DNA from: Prado023 sp963788325
Lineage (GTDB): Bacteria > Actinomycetota > Actinomycetes > S36-B12 > CAIYMF01
DNA length: 64,000 nucleotides
Direction: 5' to 3'
Assembly (NCBI GenBank): GCA_963788325.1
Contig: CAWBGJ010000011.1
Coordinates: 30,516 to 94,515, forward strand
Made by a program: the position numbers and the translations under genes. Below the pieces are notes generated by a model, which worked only from the letters and a program-made list of their open reading frames with translations, searched no databases and was not told where the DNA came from. Below, piece by piece: positions 17,053 through 25,878 of the stretch; the first letter of the stretch is position 1, and the number at the start of each line of letters is the position of its first letter.

Positions 17053-18363
17053 ATGACCACAACGACCCTGCCGACACGGACCCACCTGGCGGTTGCCCCC
17101 GCGGTCCCGACCGCCGAGGAGGACCTCGTGCCCCGTCCCCCAGTCGTCGACCTCGTGATCCCGGTGCACAACGAGCAGGCGACCCTCGAGCGCAGTGTCC
17201 TGCGCCTGTACGCCCACCTGCGCGCGGGCCTGCCCTACACCTTCCGGATCACGATCGCCGACAACGCCAGCACGGACATGACCTGGGAGATCGCCGCCCG
17301 GTTGGAGCGCGAGGTTCCCGAGGTGCGTGCCGTGCGCCTGTCGGCCAAGGGCCGTGGCCGGGCGTTGAGCACGGTATGGGCGGCCAGCGACGCGGCCGTG
17401 CTGGCCTATATGGACGCCGACCTGTCCACGGACCTCGCCGCGGTCCTGCCGCTGCTGGCCCCACTGCTCTCCGGGCACTCCGACCTGGCCATCGGCTCCC
17501 GGCTGGGCCACGGCTCCCGTGTCGTCCGCGGGCCCCAGCGGGAGCTCATCTCGAGGGCCTACAACCTGATCGTGCGCACCAGCCTGGGCGCGGGGTTCTC
17601 CGACGCCCAGTGCGGGTTCAAGGCGATCCGTGCTGACGCGGCCGCCGAGCTGCTGCCGCTGGTCGAGGATCCGGAGTGGTTCTTCGACACCGAGCTGTTG
17701 GTGCTCGCCGAGCGATCGGGGATGCGCATCCACGAGGTCCCGGTGGACTGGGTCGACGACCCGACATCCTCGGTGGACATCCTCGACACCGCGTTCAAGG
17801 ACCTCGCGGGGATCTGGCGGCTGGGCCGGGGCCTGAGCTCCGGACGGATCCCGCTGCGGACCTTGCGCGACGCCCCCCTGGCCGAGGAGGCCAGCGGCTC
17901 ACCGCGGGGGATCGTCAGCCAGCTCGGCCGCTTCGCCGTCATCGGCGTCGCCAGCACGCTGGCCTATGCCGCGCTGTACTGGCTGCTGCGTTCTGGGATG
18001 TCGGCCCAGTGGGCCAACGCGGTCGCGCTCATGGTCACCGCGATCGCCAACACGGCGGCCAACCGGTGGTTCACGTTCGGGGTCCGCGGGCGGCCCGACC
18101 GGCTGCGTCACCAGGCGCAGGGCCTGCTGGTGTTCGGCATCGGATGGGCGGTCACGGCCGGAGCCCTGTGGGCCCTCGATGCCGTCGCCCCCGATGCCAG
18201 CCGACCAGTCGAGCTGGCGGTCCTCACCGCAGCCAACATCGTGGCCACCCTCATCCGGTTCCTGCTCTACCGGGCCTGGGTCTTCGCCGACCGGCGCCCT
18301 GTCCGCTCCGCTCGCAACTCCCACTTGGCTCCCCCCGCCCCATCCACGGAGGTCTCCCGATGA
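17053..18363 (+). CDS. family 2 glycosyltransferase fused to a GtrA-like membrane domain
   Basis: 436 residues. The N-terminal GT2 domain (about residues 30-270) resembles dolichol/polyprenyl-phosphate sugar synthases: VDLVIPVHNEQATLE, DNASTDMTWEIA, AYMDADLSTD (metal-binding DxD), IGSRLGHGS and DAQCGFKAIR. The C-terminal GtrA/DPMS domain (about 295-420) has four hydrophobic helices (GRFAVIGVASTLAYAALYW, NRWFTFG). It probably makes a lipid-linked sugar donor and may flip or present it at the membrane. Its stop overlaps the start of the next gene (ATGA), a family-39-type transferase that could use that donor. The PhoP-box repeats lie just upstream. Confidence 0.88.
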   Translation: MTTTTLPTRTHLAVAPAVPTAEEDLVPRPPVVDLVIPVHNEQATLERSVLRLYAHLRAGLPYTFRITIADNASTDMTWEIAARLEREVPEVRAVRLSAKGRGRALSTVWAASDAAVLAYMDADLSTDLAAVLPLLAPLLSGHSDLAIGSRLGHGSRVVRGPQRELISRAYNLIVRTSLGAGFSDAQCGFKAIRADAAAELLPLVEDPEWFFDTELLVLAERSGMRIHEVPVDWVDDPTSSVDILDTAFKDLAGIWRLGRGLSSGRIPLRTLRDAPLAEEASGSPRGIVSQLGRFAVIGVASTLAYAALYWLLRSGMSAQWANAVALMVTAIANTAANRWFTFGVRGRPDRLRHQAQGLLVFGIGWAVTAGALWALDAVAPDASRPVELAVLTAANIVATLIRFLLYRAWVFADRRPVRSARNSHLAPPAPSTEVSR

Positions 18364-20633
18364 CCACGCCCACGCAGAACCCCGCTGACACCTGGTGGCA
18401 GATCGAGCAGGCGCCCGGATCCCCGGGTACCTCGGTTCCCACCTCCACCGTGCCCGAGCCGGACGCTCCGTCTCCGGCCACCCCGCCGCCCGGGGGCGAG
18501 TCCACCACCGTGGCCCCGGGGGTTCGTGAGGTCCCGGACCCGCGGCCGACGCCGATCTGGGCCCGGTGGACCCTGGCCGGTCTCCTCGTGGCCACAGCCG
18601 CCCTCTACCTGTGGGGCCTGAGCCGCAATGGGTGGGCCAACTCGTACTACTCAGCCGCCGCACAAGCTGCCGGGGAGAGCTGGAAGGCATGGTTCTTCGG
18701 CAGCTTCGATGCCGCCAACGCCATCACCGTCGACAAGCCGCCCGCATCGCTGTGGGTCATGGGGCTCAGCGTCCGACTGTTCGGGCTGAGCTCATGGTCG
18801 GTACTGGTACCGCAGGCGCTGCTGGGCGTGGCCACGGTCGGCATCCTCTACGCGACCGTCCGAAGGTGGTTCAGTCCCGCTGCCGGGCTCATCGCCGGAG
18901 CGGTGCTCGCACTCACGCCGGTGGCAACTCTCATGTTCCGGTTCAACAACCCCGATGCGCTGCTCGTGCTCCTCCTGGTGTGCGCGGCCTGGGCGATGGG
19001 CCGGGCCACCGAGCGCGGGTCGATGCGCTGGGTCGTCCTGGCCGGCGTTTTCGTCGGTCTGGCGTTCCTGGCCAAGATGATGCAGGCCTTCCTCGTGCTG
19101 CCCGGGTTCGTGGCCATGTACGCCGTGGCAGCGCCCATCGACCTGCGTCGCAGGATCGGCCACCTGCTCGCCGCGTTCGCTGCGATGGTGGTGGCCGGCG
19201 GCTGGTGGGTCGCAGTCGTCGAGCTGTGGCCGGCCGACTCCCGCCCGTACGTCGGCGGTTCCCAGACCAACTCGATGCTCGAGCTCATCCTGGGCTACAA
19301 CGGGTTCGGCCGGCTGACCGGGAACGAGACCGGCAGCGTCGTGCCCGGAGGTGGCCAGGGCGGGTCGATGTGGGGGGAGACGGGCTGGGACCGCCTGCTC
19401 GGCGCGTCCTACGGCGGGCAGATCGCCTGGCTCCTACCCGCGGCACTGGCGATGATCGTGGTCCTGCTCGTGGCCTCGCGTCGGGGCGGACGCACCGACC
19501 GGACCCGTGCCGCGGTGCTCGGCTGGGGCGGCTGGCTGCTCGTCACCTCGGCGGTCATCTCGTTCAGCGCGGGAATCATCCACGAGTACTACACCGTGGC
19601 CCTGGCCCCCGCGATCGGGGCGCTGATCGGCATCGGGTCGGTCACACTGTTCTCGCTCAGGCAGCACCTCTGGGCCAGGGCCGTCGCAGCCGTGCTCATC
19701 GCCGGCACCGCATGGTGGTCGACGGTCCTGCTCGACCGGTCCACCGGGTTCGCGACGTGGCTGGGCCCAGTGGTGACGATCGGCGGGTTGGCCGCTGCGG
19801 TCGCGATACTGGCCGCCTCATACCTCCCGCGTGAGGGCGGTCGGTCGGTGGCGCTCGGCGCCGGGCTGACTGGCCTCGTGGTCGTGCTGGCAGGTCCCAC
19901 CGCCTACTCCGTGGAGACGGCATCGAGCACGGCATCCGGGTCGCTGCCCTCGGCCGGCCCGGCGGTCTCGGGGGGCCAGGGCCGCGGTGGAGCTGGCGGG
20001 CCGGGCATGCCCGGTCAGGTGACGCCCGGTCAGGGGACGCCCCCTGGCGGCGCCGACGGGGGACCCGGCACCAGGCTCGGCCAGGTACCGTTGGGCCAGG
20101 GACTCCTGAGCCCCGGACCGCAGCCCGGTTCCCAGGGCGGCCTGGCTCCCGGTGCCACGGCACCTGATGGGTTCGCGCCCGGTGGGGGAACCAGGCCCGG
20201 TGCGGCTCCCGGAGGTCACGGCGCCGGTGGGCTGCTGAACAGCAGCACCCCCAGCCGAGTTCTGACCGACGCCCTGCTCGCCGACGCCGATCAATTCACC
20301 TGGGTGGCCGCGGCCGTCGGAGCGAACTCGGCGGCTGGGTACCAACTCGCCGCCGAGCGCCCTGTGATGGCGATCGGCGGATTCAACGGAAGCGATCCCG
20401 CTCCGACCCTGGCTCAGTTCCAGGCGCTGGTACATGCGGGGAAGATCCACTACTTCATCACCGGCGGCGAGGGGTTCGGCGGCCGACAGATGGGTGGATC
20501 CCAGGAATCCGCCGAGATCTCCGACTGGGTGGCCCAGAACTTCACGGCGACCACAATCGACTCCGCCACGCTCTACGACCTGACGGCGCCAGCAGGGGCG
20601 GGCAGCGCGAACGCCACACCGATGGATGCCTGA
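18360..20633 (+). CDS. GT39/ArnT-like polytopic glycosyltransferase with low-complexity loop
   Basis: 757 residues. After a proline-rich cytoplasmic N-terminus, the first helix precedes the acidic-loop region GWANSYYSAAAQA and DKPPASLWVMGLSVRLFG, typical of membrane mannosyl/aminoarabinose transferases that use polyprenyl-phosphate sugars. About ten helices follow. A Gly/Pro/Gln-rich segment (about residues 535-625) separates the membrane part from a soluble C-terminal domain (FTWVAAAVGANSAAGYQLA, KIHYFITGGEGFGG). The start is set by the ATGA overlap with the upstream GT2-GtrA gene; the much longer upstream reading is a shadow. The acceptor is unknown: cell-wall glycan, lipid or exported protein are all possible. 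Confidence 0.85.
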   Translation: MTTPTQNPADTWWQIEQAPGSPGTSVPTSTVPEPDAPSPATPPPGGESTTVAPGVREVPDPRPTPIWARWTLAGLLVATAALYLWGLSRNGWANSYYSAAAQAAGESWKAWFFGSFDAANAITVDKPPASLWVMGLSVRLFGLSSWSVLVPQALLGVATVGILYATVRRWFSPAAGLIAGAVLALTPVATLMFRFNNPDALLVLLLVCAAWAMGRATERGSMRWVVLAGVFVGLAFLAKMMQAFLVLPGFVAMYAVAAPIDLRRRIGHLLAAFAAMVVAGGWWVAVVELWPADSRPYVGGSQTNSMLELILGYNGFGRLTGNETGSVVPGGGQGGSMWGETGWDRLLGASYGGQIAWLLPAALAMIVVLLVASRRGGRTDRTRAAVLGWGGWLLVTSAVISFSAGIIHEYYTVALAPAIGALIGIGSVTLFSLRQHLWARAVAAVLIAGTAWWSTVLLDRSTGFATWLGPVVTIGGLAAAVAILAASYLPREGGRSVALGAGLTGLVVVLAGPTAYSVETASSTASGSLPSAGPAVSGGQGRGGAGGPGMPGQVTPGQGTPPGGADGGPGTRLGQVPLGQGLLSPGPQPGSQGGLAPGATAPDGFAPGGGTRPGAAPGGHGAGGLLNSSTPSRVLTDALLADADQFTWVAAAVGANSAAGYQLAAERPVMAIGGFNGSDPAPTLAQFQALVHAGKIHYFITGGEGFGGRQMGGSQESAEISDWVAQNFTATTIDSATLYDLTAPAGAGSANATPMDA

Positions 20634-20643
20634 TCAGCGACCC

Positions 20644-20676
20644 CCGCGGCGGTCTCCGAGGCGGACACCGCCGCGG
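20644..20676 (+). terminator. hairpin terminator after the glycosyltransferase pair
   Basis: Perfect 10-bp arms CCGCGGCGGT (20644-20653) and ACCGCCGCGG (20667-20676) around a 13-nt loop, eleven bases after the stop codon. No U-tract. Confidence 0.6.
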
Positions 20677-21050
20677 CGGATTCGCCGGGAGTCAGTCGGC
20701 CGAATGGACCCTGACCGATACTGTCGGTTCCGTCGATGGCCACGACCTGGCCGGCGGGCAGACCGGACCCTCGCCCGGCAGCAGGGATGCGCAGTCGTCC
20801 TCCATACTCACGACGCAGTGGAGCCGACCACGCCAAGCAGGCGCGCGTCCTGCCTCCAGGATCCATCCACGCAGAACCACAAAGCTCGCCGACAGGTGCT
20901 GCACTCCGGCGCGAGATGCGCGCTGCCAGAACCTTGGTCGGCGTCGCAGGTGGCACGCATGGTCGAGACCGTGAGTTCCACCTGCTGGGCGGGGCTGGCC
21001 CGCTCCGGCCGCCTCCTTCGTCCTTGCCATCCCCTGCCCGTTCCGCTAAC
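20677..21050. other. intergenic region without a recognisable gene
   Basis: No reading frame here resembles a known family on either strand. The region ends at the ArsR operator. Confidence 0.5.
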
Positions 21051-21051
21051 G

Positions 21052-21069
21052 TACAACCCAATGGTTGTA
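21052..21069. promoter_or_regulatory. palindromic operator overlapping the ArsR gene start
   Basis: Perfect 7-bp inverted repeat TACAACC, spacer CAAT, GGTTGTA. It covers the ATG at 21061, as expected for negative autoregulation of a dimeric winged-helix repressor. That it is the ArsR site is inferred from position. Confidence 0.65.
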
Positions 21070-21414
21070 TATCAGCAGGTTCAGAGCCGCATTCCTGACG
21101 ACGAGGTGGATCGGATCTTCCGGGCGCTGGCCGACAGGACCCGTCGCGACATCGTCAGGCGCGCGCTGGTGGGCGAGGTCACCGTGTCGCAGTTGGCCAG
21201 TGGCTACGAGATGTCCTTCGCGGCCGTGCAGAAGCACGTCGCGGTCCTGGAGGGAGCGGGCCTCATCACCAAGCATCCGCACGGACGTGAGCGACTCGTC
21301 CGGGGCAACCCCGAGACGCTCCGGCGGGCGCAGGCGCTGCTCGACCAGTTCGAGGCGTTGTGGCGCGATCGGGTCGCCCGCCTTGATGCGCTGCTCACCG
21401 AACAGACTCCTTGA
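21061..21414 (+). CDS. ArsR-family transcriptional regulator
   Basis: 117-residue winged-helix repressor: DEVDRIFRALADRTRRDIVR at the N-terminus, recognition helix region SFAAVQKHVAVLEGAGLI, and wing ITKHPHGRERLVRGNP. There are no metal-binding cysteines, so it belongs to the ArsR subgroup usually paired with an AHSA1/SRPBCC gene. Here that gene follows 30 bases downstream and is probably cotranscribed. The start at 21061 is fixed by the conserved N-terminus and the operator over it. Confidence 0.88.
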   Translation: MVVYQQVQSRIPDDEVDRIFRALADRTRRDIVRRALVGEVTVSQLASGYEMSFAAVQKHVAVLEGAGLITKHPHGRERLVRGNPETLRRAQALLDQFEALWRDRVARLDALLTEQTP

Positions 21415-21443
21415 TCCGTACCGACCCACGAGAAGGACCCACG

Positions 21444-22418
21444 ATGCCCATCACCTCCGTCAGCAAGGACCCCGCCGCTCTCACGATGACCGTCGTCGCC
21501 GAGTTCCCTGTCCCGGTTCAGCGACTGTGGGACGCCTACGCCGATCCGCGCCAGCTCGAGCGGTTCTGGGGGCCGCCCACCTACCCCGCCCGGTTCACCC
21601 GACACGACATGTACCCAGGTGGCCGCAGCGAGTACGTCATGACCGGGCCCGAGGGCGACGAGACGCGCGTCTACTGGAAGTTCCTGGCCGTGGCGCCGCT
21701 GGAGTTCTTCGAGGTCCGGGACGGGTTCGCGAACCCCGACGGAACTGCCAACGCCGACATGCCCACCATGCGGGTGCTATTCCGGTTCACCGAGACCGCC
21801 ACCGGGTCGCAGGTGACCACCACGACCTGGTTCGACTCCGTGGAGGACCTCGACCAGCTGATGGCCATGGGCATGGAGGAGGGCATGCGTGAGGCCATGG
21901 GCCAGATGGACGCCGTGCTGGCGGACCTGGCCACCGTCGCCGCCGGGGGCGCCGTCGAGGCCCAGATCCTCAGCGACACCCAGGTCCGGGTGAGCAGGAT
22001 CATCCGGGGGACCGTCGAGCAGGTGTGGGCGGCGCATCACGATCCCGCGCTGATGCAGCGGTGGCTGCTCGGCCCGGACGGCTGGACGATGCCCGTGTGC
22101 GAGGTGGCCGTCGTCGGCGAGCACTACCGGTACGAGTGGGAGTCGGTCGATGGCGCCCAGAGGTTCGGATTCACAGGCCAACTGCTCGAGAGCGCGCCCC
22201 CGCACCGCGCCGTCACCACCGAGCAGATGATCGGGATGGACGGTCCGGGCACGACCAACGAGATGACCCTGACCCCGGTCGAGGGCGGCACGCTGCTGAG
22301 CATCCTGATCACCTACCCCAGCCTCGAGGTCCGTGACATGGTCCTGGCCACCGGGATGACCGACGGGATGGAGACCAGTTACGCGCGGCTGGAGGAAAGC
22401 GTCCTAAACGCAGCCTGA
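21444..22418 (+). CDS. tandem SRPBCC (AHSA1/START-like) double-domain protein
   Basis: 324 residues with two SRPBCC domains. The first (about 1-150) has FPVPVQRLWDAYADPRQLERFWGPP, the second (about 170-320) RIIRGTVEQVWAAHHDPALMQRWLLGPDGW. These domains bind hydrophobic ligands in a deep cavity. ArsR-SRPBCC pairs are common, with the ligand usually unknown. Most partners carry one domain, so the fused duplication is mildly unusual. The ATG follows AGAAGGA. No frame problems are seen. A function in stress or lipid-like ligand handling would be speculation. Confidence 0.82.
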   Translation: MPITSVSKDPAALTMTVVAEFPVPVQRLWDAYADPRQLERFWGPPTYPARFTRHDMYPGGRSEYVMTGPEGDETRVYWKFLAVAPLEFFEVRDGFANPDGTANADMPTMRVLFRFTETATGSQVTTTTWFDSVEDLDQLMAMGMEEGMREAMGQMDAVLADLATVAAGGAVEAQILSDTQVRVSRIIRGTVEQVWAAHHDPALMQRWLLGPDGWTMPVCEVAVVGEHYRYEWESVDGAQRFGFTGQLLESAPPHRAVTTEQMIGMDGPGTTNEMTLTPVEGGTLLSILITYPSLEVRDMVLATGMTDGMETSYARLEESVLNAA

Positions 22419-23174
22419 CGACCTCCCAGAGAAAGGTCGCCGCGACTCCCACGGAATGCGGGGTACCGGCAGCCCATCAGCCTGGGGGACGTGCGACATT
22501 CCGCGAGTCGCGCCCTTGGGGCGGGGCATCGCCGCCCCGGTCGACCCGGTGGGACTCGCAGCCAAGCCTGCTCGAGGCTTGACGCTGTGGATCGGCTGAG
22601 CGTGACGGAGGGGCGATTGTCGCTGGCAGCGGGTTCGCACCCACTAGGTTTCGCCGTGTGGGTCTACCCTCGATCCACCGGGGTGGCGGGTGACGTGATC
22701 GGGTCGTGACAGCGGAAGTGCCCTGCTGGTGGGCAGTATGGGGATTGCGACGTCTCCGTACGACTGATCCAGGAGGGCATCAGGAAGGCCGGGAGTCTCG
22801 CGAGCGACTATGTGAGGTCCTGTCGGGACCTGCACGAGCCATGTGGCGACGAATCGTCCTGGGGGGCGAGACCGGAAGTCAACCATGGGCCACCTTGCAC
22901 GCCGACGGGCACGCGGACCATTGGGGCCCAGCTGCGGACTACCTCGACCGCAACTCAGCTTGTTGGCGCACAGCCTTGGCCTAGACATCGTCCGCAGATC
23001 GGCATGGGCGTGTTGCGCGCCGCACCCTGAGCAGCCCGAAGTCGGCGCGGGATGCCTGCCTGAGGGTGCGCGATAGGGCCGATAGGAGCAAGGACCCGCT
23101 CTGGGGAGGGGCGACGCGTCTGAGCGCACACTGGTCAGGTTGTCGTGATGTAGCGTTCGGGGCTCCTACTGACC
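22419..23174. other. 750-bp stretch without a supported gene
   Basis: Open frames exist on both strands, but none has a recognisable motif, plausible start site or actinobacterial codon pattern. It may hold decayed coding sequence; nothing can be named. Confidence 0.5.
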
Positions 23175-23201
23175 GTGAGTGTCGACCCGAAGAGGTACTC
23201 G

Positions 23202-25190
23202 GTGAGAAAGCCCGCTGCGGCGTTGGTGACGGTACTTGTGCTTGTGGCCCTGTTCGTGGTGTGTCTGGTCAGTGCGGTGCAGCTGCTGGCGCCGCGCAAC
23301 ATGCCGTTTGGAGTCACTGGCTCGTCTCCAGTGGTCGAGGCCGTCGGGCAGGAGTACTCCCTGGATCTGATCACCTACACCTCGGAGGCGGACCTGACCT
23401 CCGCCGCGATGGCCGGTGAGATCTACGGGGGCTATGTTCCTGGGCAGGCGAGTGACACGCTGATCACCGTCCCCGCGAAGAGCTTCTTCGGCGAGGTGTA
23501 CGTCAGTGGGGGGTTCGCATCGGCGGCGAAGAACGTGGGTCGCACCTACTCGACCACGGTCGTCGCTGCGCTTCCGACGTCGGACCGCACTGGTGCTCTG
23601 ATCGGTCTGTTGTTGCTCCCGACACTGGTCGGCGGGTACCTGATCGCCTCGATGATGTTCCCCTACTCGGCGACCGCTTCGGCGTGGCGGCGGATCGCCG
23701 TGGTCCTGGGATTCGCGGTCGTGGTTGCCGGGATCACGGCGTTGTCGGCCCGTTTCATAGGCGCTGTGCCTTCTGACGTGGCGTGGCGGCTTCTGCCCAG
23801 TTTCGCCCTGGTCACCGCCGCGGTGGCGTTGGCCGCCATCGGTATTCAGGCCGTGCTCGGCAAGGCCGGCACATTGGTGGTGGTGGTCGCGTTCATCGTG
23901 GTGGGAGGTGCTGGCGCCGGAGGCGGCGGGAGTGCGCTGCTGCCGACCTACTGGCAGTACATCGGTGCCCTGCTGCCCCCGCGCTACGCCGTGGAGCTCT
24001 ACCGCAACGTGCGCTACTTCGATGGGCACAACATCGCCCTGCCGATTGCGGTTCTGGCGCTGTACGCCCTGGCCGGGGCGGCCCTGGTCCTCTGGATGGA
24101 TCGGCGTCGACCCAGTGGCCCACCGCCGGCCGCGGACCAATCCGAGGAAATCCCCGCGCCTGGCCGTGCCCGGTTCGTCCCGAAGAACCTGGTGCCCCCG
24201 GTAGCGCTTGCGCTGATCCTGAGCGCACTGTTCGCCGTGAACTACATGAGCTCAGGACACGAACCCATCGCGGAGAACATGCCGTTCGGGGTGGTGGGTT
24301 CGCCCGCTCTGGCCAACGCGGCGCAGAACGACCTGTTCAACCTCCAGGTCATCGAGTACCCCGACGAGCAATCCGCGATGGACGCCATCGACCGCGCAGA
24401 GATCTACGGCGCGTTGGACACAACACCCTCGCCAGCCGAGTTGGTCGTGGTCCCCTCGATCAGCGACATCTCGCCCCTGGACATCACCGCGAACTTCGAG
24501 GCGGCAGCCAAGGCCGCCGGTGAGACCCTCACAGTCAAGGCCTACACGCCGACACCTCTGGCGCCCAAGGACCCCTTCGCCCTCGTCCTGGCGACCCTGC
24601 TCGTGCCGCTGCTCGTCGGCGGCTACATGGCCACGTCACTGCTGACCAACGCGTTCGGATCAGCCTCTGGACGTTGGCGCGGGCTCTGGCTCCTGGGCTT
24701 CTCCGCCGTCGCCGGACTGGTCGTGGACCTGATCGCGACCTTCTGGCTCCAGGGCATTCCCAGCGCATCGTTCTGGGTGGTCTGGCCGATCATGACGCTG
24801 ATCATTGCCACGGTCGCCCTGTTCGCCGCGGTCCTGCGACGGCTGATGGGACCGATCGGCATCCTGCTCACCGTCATCATCTTCCTGCAGTTCGGCAACC
24901 CGTCCTCTGGAGGGTCGAACGGTGCGGTGTACCTGACGTCGTTCTGGCACGCCCTCGGGCCGCTGCTACCGCCACGCAATGCTTACGAGCTCCTGCGGAA
25001 CACCGTCTACTTCGGGGGCAACGGCACCGGCCAGGCACTGACCATCCTGCTTGCCTACGCGGTCGTATCCGGAGGCATCCTGGCCTACCTCGATTGGCGA
25101 CCACCCCCCGAGCCAGCGGTCCCCGGCCTCGACGCCCAGACCACCTCAGACGCAGCCGCCGTCGCGGTCCCCGTCGGACCGCTGCCGTAG
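23202..25190 (+). CDS. internally duplicated DUF3533/ABC-2-like membrane protein
   Basis: About 660 residues consisting of two homologous halves. Each half has an N-terminal helix, an extracytoplasmic domain starting NMPFGV(T/V)GS, then helices with L(L/V)P(T/L)LVGGY(L/M) and a closing block (WQYIGALLPPRYAVELYRN in half one, FWHALGPLLPPRNAYELLRN in half two) before a final helix. This plan resembles YhgE/Pip and DUF3533 proteins, which are normally single copies and often linked to export or phage adsorption. The GTG at 23202 has AAGAGG six bases upstream; a GTG at 23175 is an alternative. No ATPase is adjacent. The function is unknown. Confidence 0.7.
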   Translation: MRKPAAALVTVLVLVALFVVCLVSAVQLLAPRNMPFGVTGSSPVVEAVGQEYSLDLITYTSEADLTSAAMAGEIYGGYVPGQASDTLITVPAKSFFGEVYVSGGFASAAKNVGRTYSTTVVAALPTSDRTGALIGLLLLPTLVGGYLIASMMFPYSATASAWRRIAVVLGFAVVVAGITALSARFIGAVPSDVAWRLLPSFALVTAAVALAAIGIQAVLGKAGTLVVVVAFIVVGGAGAGGGGSALLPTYWQYIGALLPPRYAVELYRNVRYFDGHNIALPIAVLALYALAGAALVLWMDRRRPSGPPPAADQSEEIPAPGRARFVPKNLVPPVALALILSALFAVNYMSSGHEPIAENMPFGVVGSPALANAAQNDLFNLQVIEYPDEQSAMDAIDRAEIYGALDTTPSPAELVVVPSISDISPLDITANFEAAAKAAGETLTVKAYTPTPLAPKDPFALVLATLLVPLLVGGYMATSLLTNAFGSASGRWRGLWLLGFSAVAGLVVDLIATFWLQGIPSASFWVVWPIMTLIIATVALFAAVLRRLMGPIGILLTVIIFLQFGNPSSGGSNGAVYLTSFWHALGPLLPPRNAYELLRNTVYFGGNGTGQALTILLAYAVVSGGILAYLDWRPPPEPAVPGLDAQTTSDAAAVAVPVGPLP

Positions 25191-25279
25191 CCAATCCTGC
25201 CGGGCGTGCTGGACCAGGCCCTCACAGGTCTGCCATGGAGTACCCCGGCACGCCCTTGCTGGCGAGCCGTAATCGTCCT

Positions 25280-25462
25280 CCACTAGTTTCCTGCGTCTGA
25301 AGTTGGTTGACGGCGGGCGGGGGGCAGGATGTCGTCGGCGGTCTTGGTCCAGATGAATCGGTGGCAGCGGTCGTTCCAGCCGTCGATGAAGGTGCGGATC
25401 GCGGTGACGAGTCCCTTGACGCCGGCGAAGGTTCCGCGTCGGCTGGCTTGGCGGGTGATCTA
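25280..25462 (-). mobile_element. IS630-family transposase C-terminal remnant
   Basis: Read leftward, a 58-codon segment, RRGTFAGVKGLVTAIRTFID then WNDRCHRFIWTKTADDIL, matches the C-terminus of IS630-type DDE transposases and ends in a stop near 25280. The N-terminal catalytic domain is absent; a stop just upstream of the match shows truncation. It abuts the nucleotidyltransferase gene. Confidence 0.75.
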
Positions 25463-25473
25463 TCGATGTTCGC

Positions 25474-25878
25474 ATGTCGCAGGGGTCGACTGTCGACGCA
25501 GCCGCGCTGGCCGCAGTGTGTGAGCGATACGGCGTCGCTGAACTGGCGGTGTTCGGGTCGGCTGCGACTGGGCGCCTGACCGCCGGCAGCGACGTTGACG
25601 TTCTCTACGTCCTGCGGGATGGCGTGCACCTGGGGTGGGCGATCAACGACCTGTCGGATGACATGGAGCAACTCCTCAACTGGCCCGTTTGCCTGGTCGC
25701 CAAGCGTGCCCTGCACGCCCTCCTTAGGCTTGACGCCCGAGGTAATCTCCGCTCATCGGAGTCTTGGGGCTGTGCCCGCCAGGAGGGTCGGCACCGGACA
25801 GGTCGACGAGACGGGCAGGATGCGACGAGAGGGCCAAACCGTGACTGTGGCGGAACCTCCCCTGGAGGCCTCCCGTGA
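25474..25878 (+). CDS. MNT-type minimal nucleotidyltransferase
   Basis: 134-residue ORF with the pol-beta-like catalytic signature AVFGSAATGRLTAGSDVDVL near residues 27-46 (GS followed by DxD). Such proteins are often the MntA antitoxin of HEPN-MNT systems, where they AMPylate the HEPN toxin. No HEPN gene is adjacent: the IS630 remnant lies upstream and a glycosidase overlaps downstream. After about residue 85 the sequence no longer looks like the family, so the gene may be truncated or frameshifted near 25740. Likely a remnant or an orphan. Confidence 0.6.
   Translation: MSQGSTVDAAALAAVCERYGVAELAVFGSAATGRLTAGSDVDVLYVLRDGVHLGWAINDLSDDMEQLLNWPVCLVAKRALHALLRLDARGNLRSSESWGCARQEGRHRTGRRDGQDATRGPNRDCGGTSPGGLP

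Noticed and set aside
16912..17733. Extended response regulator frame
   Set aside because: The extension runs antisense to the glycosyltransferase and has no receiver-domain homology; the regulator starts at 16911.
17676..18359. Long reading frame running through the GT2-GtrA gene into the GT39 gene
   Set aside because: The upstream part is an out-of-frame shadow of the GT2 gene; the GT39 gene starts at the ATGA overlap.
22644..23129. 161-codon leftward ORF in the 22.4-23.2 kb gap
   Set aside because: Arg/Pro-rich composition, no ribosome site and no recognisable motif, typical of a random high-GC frame.
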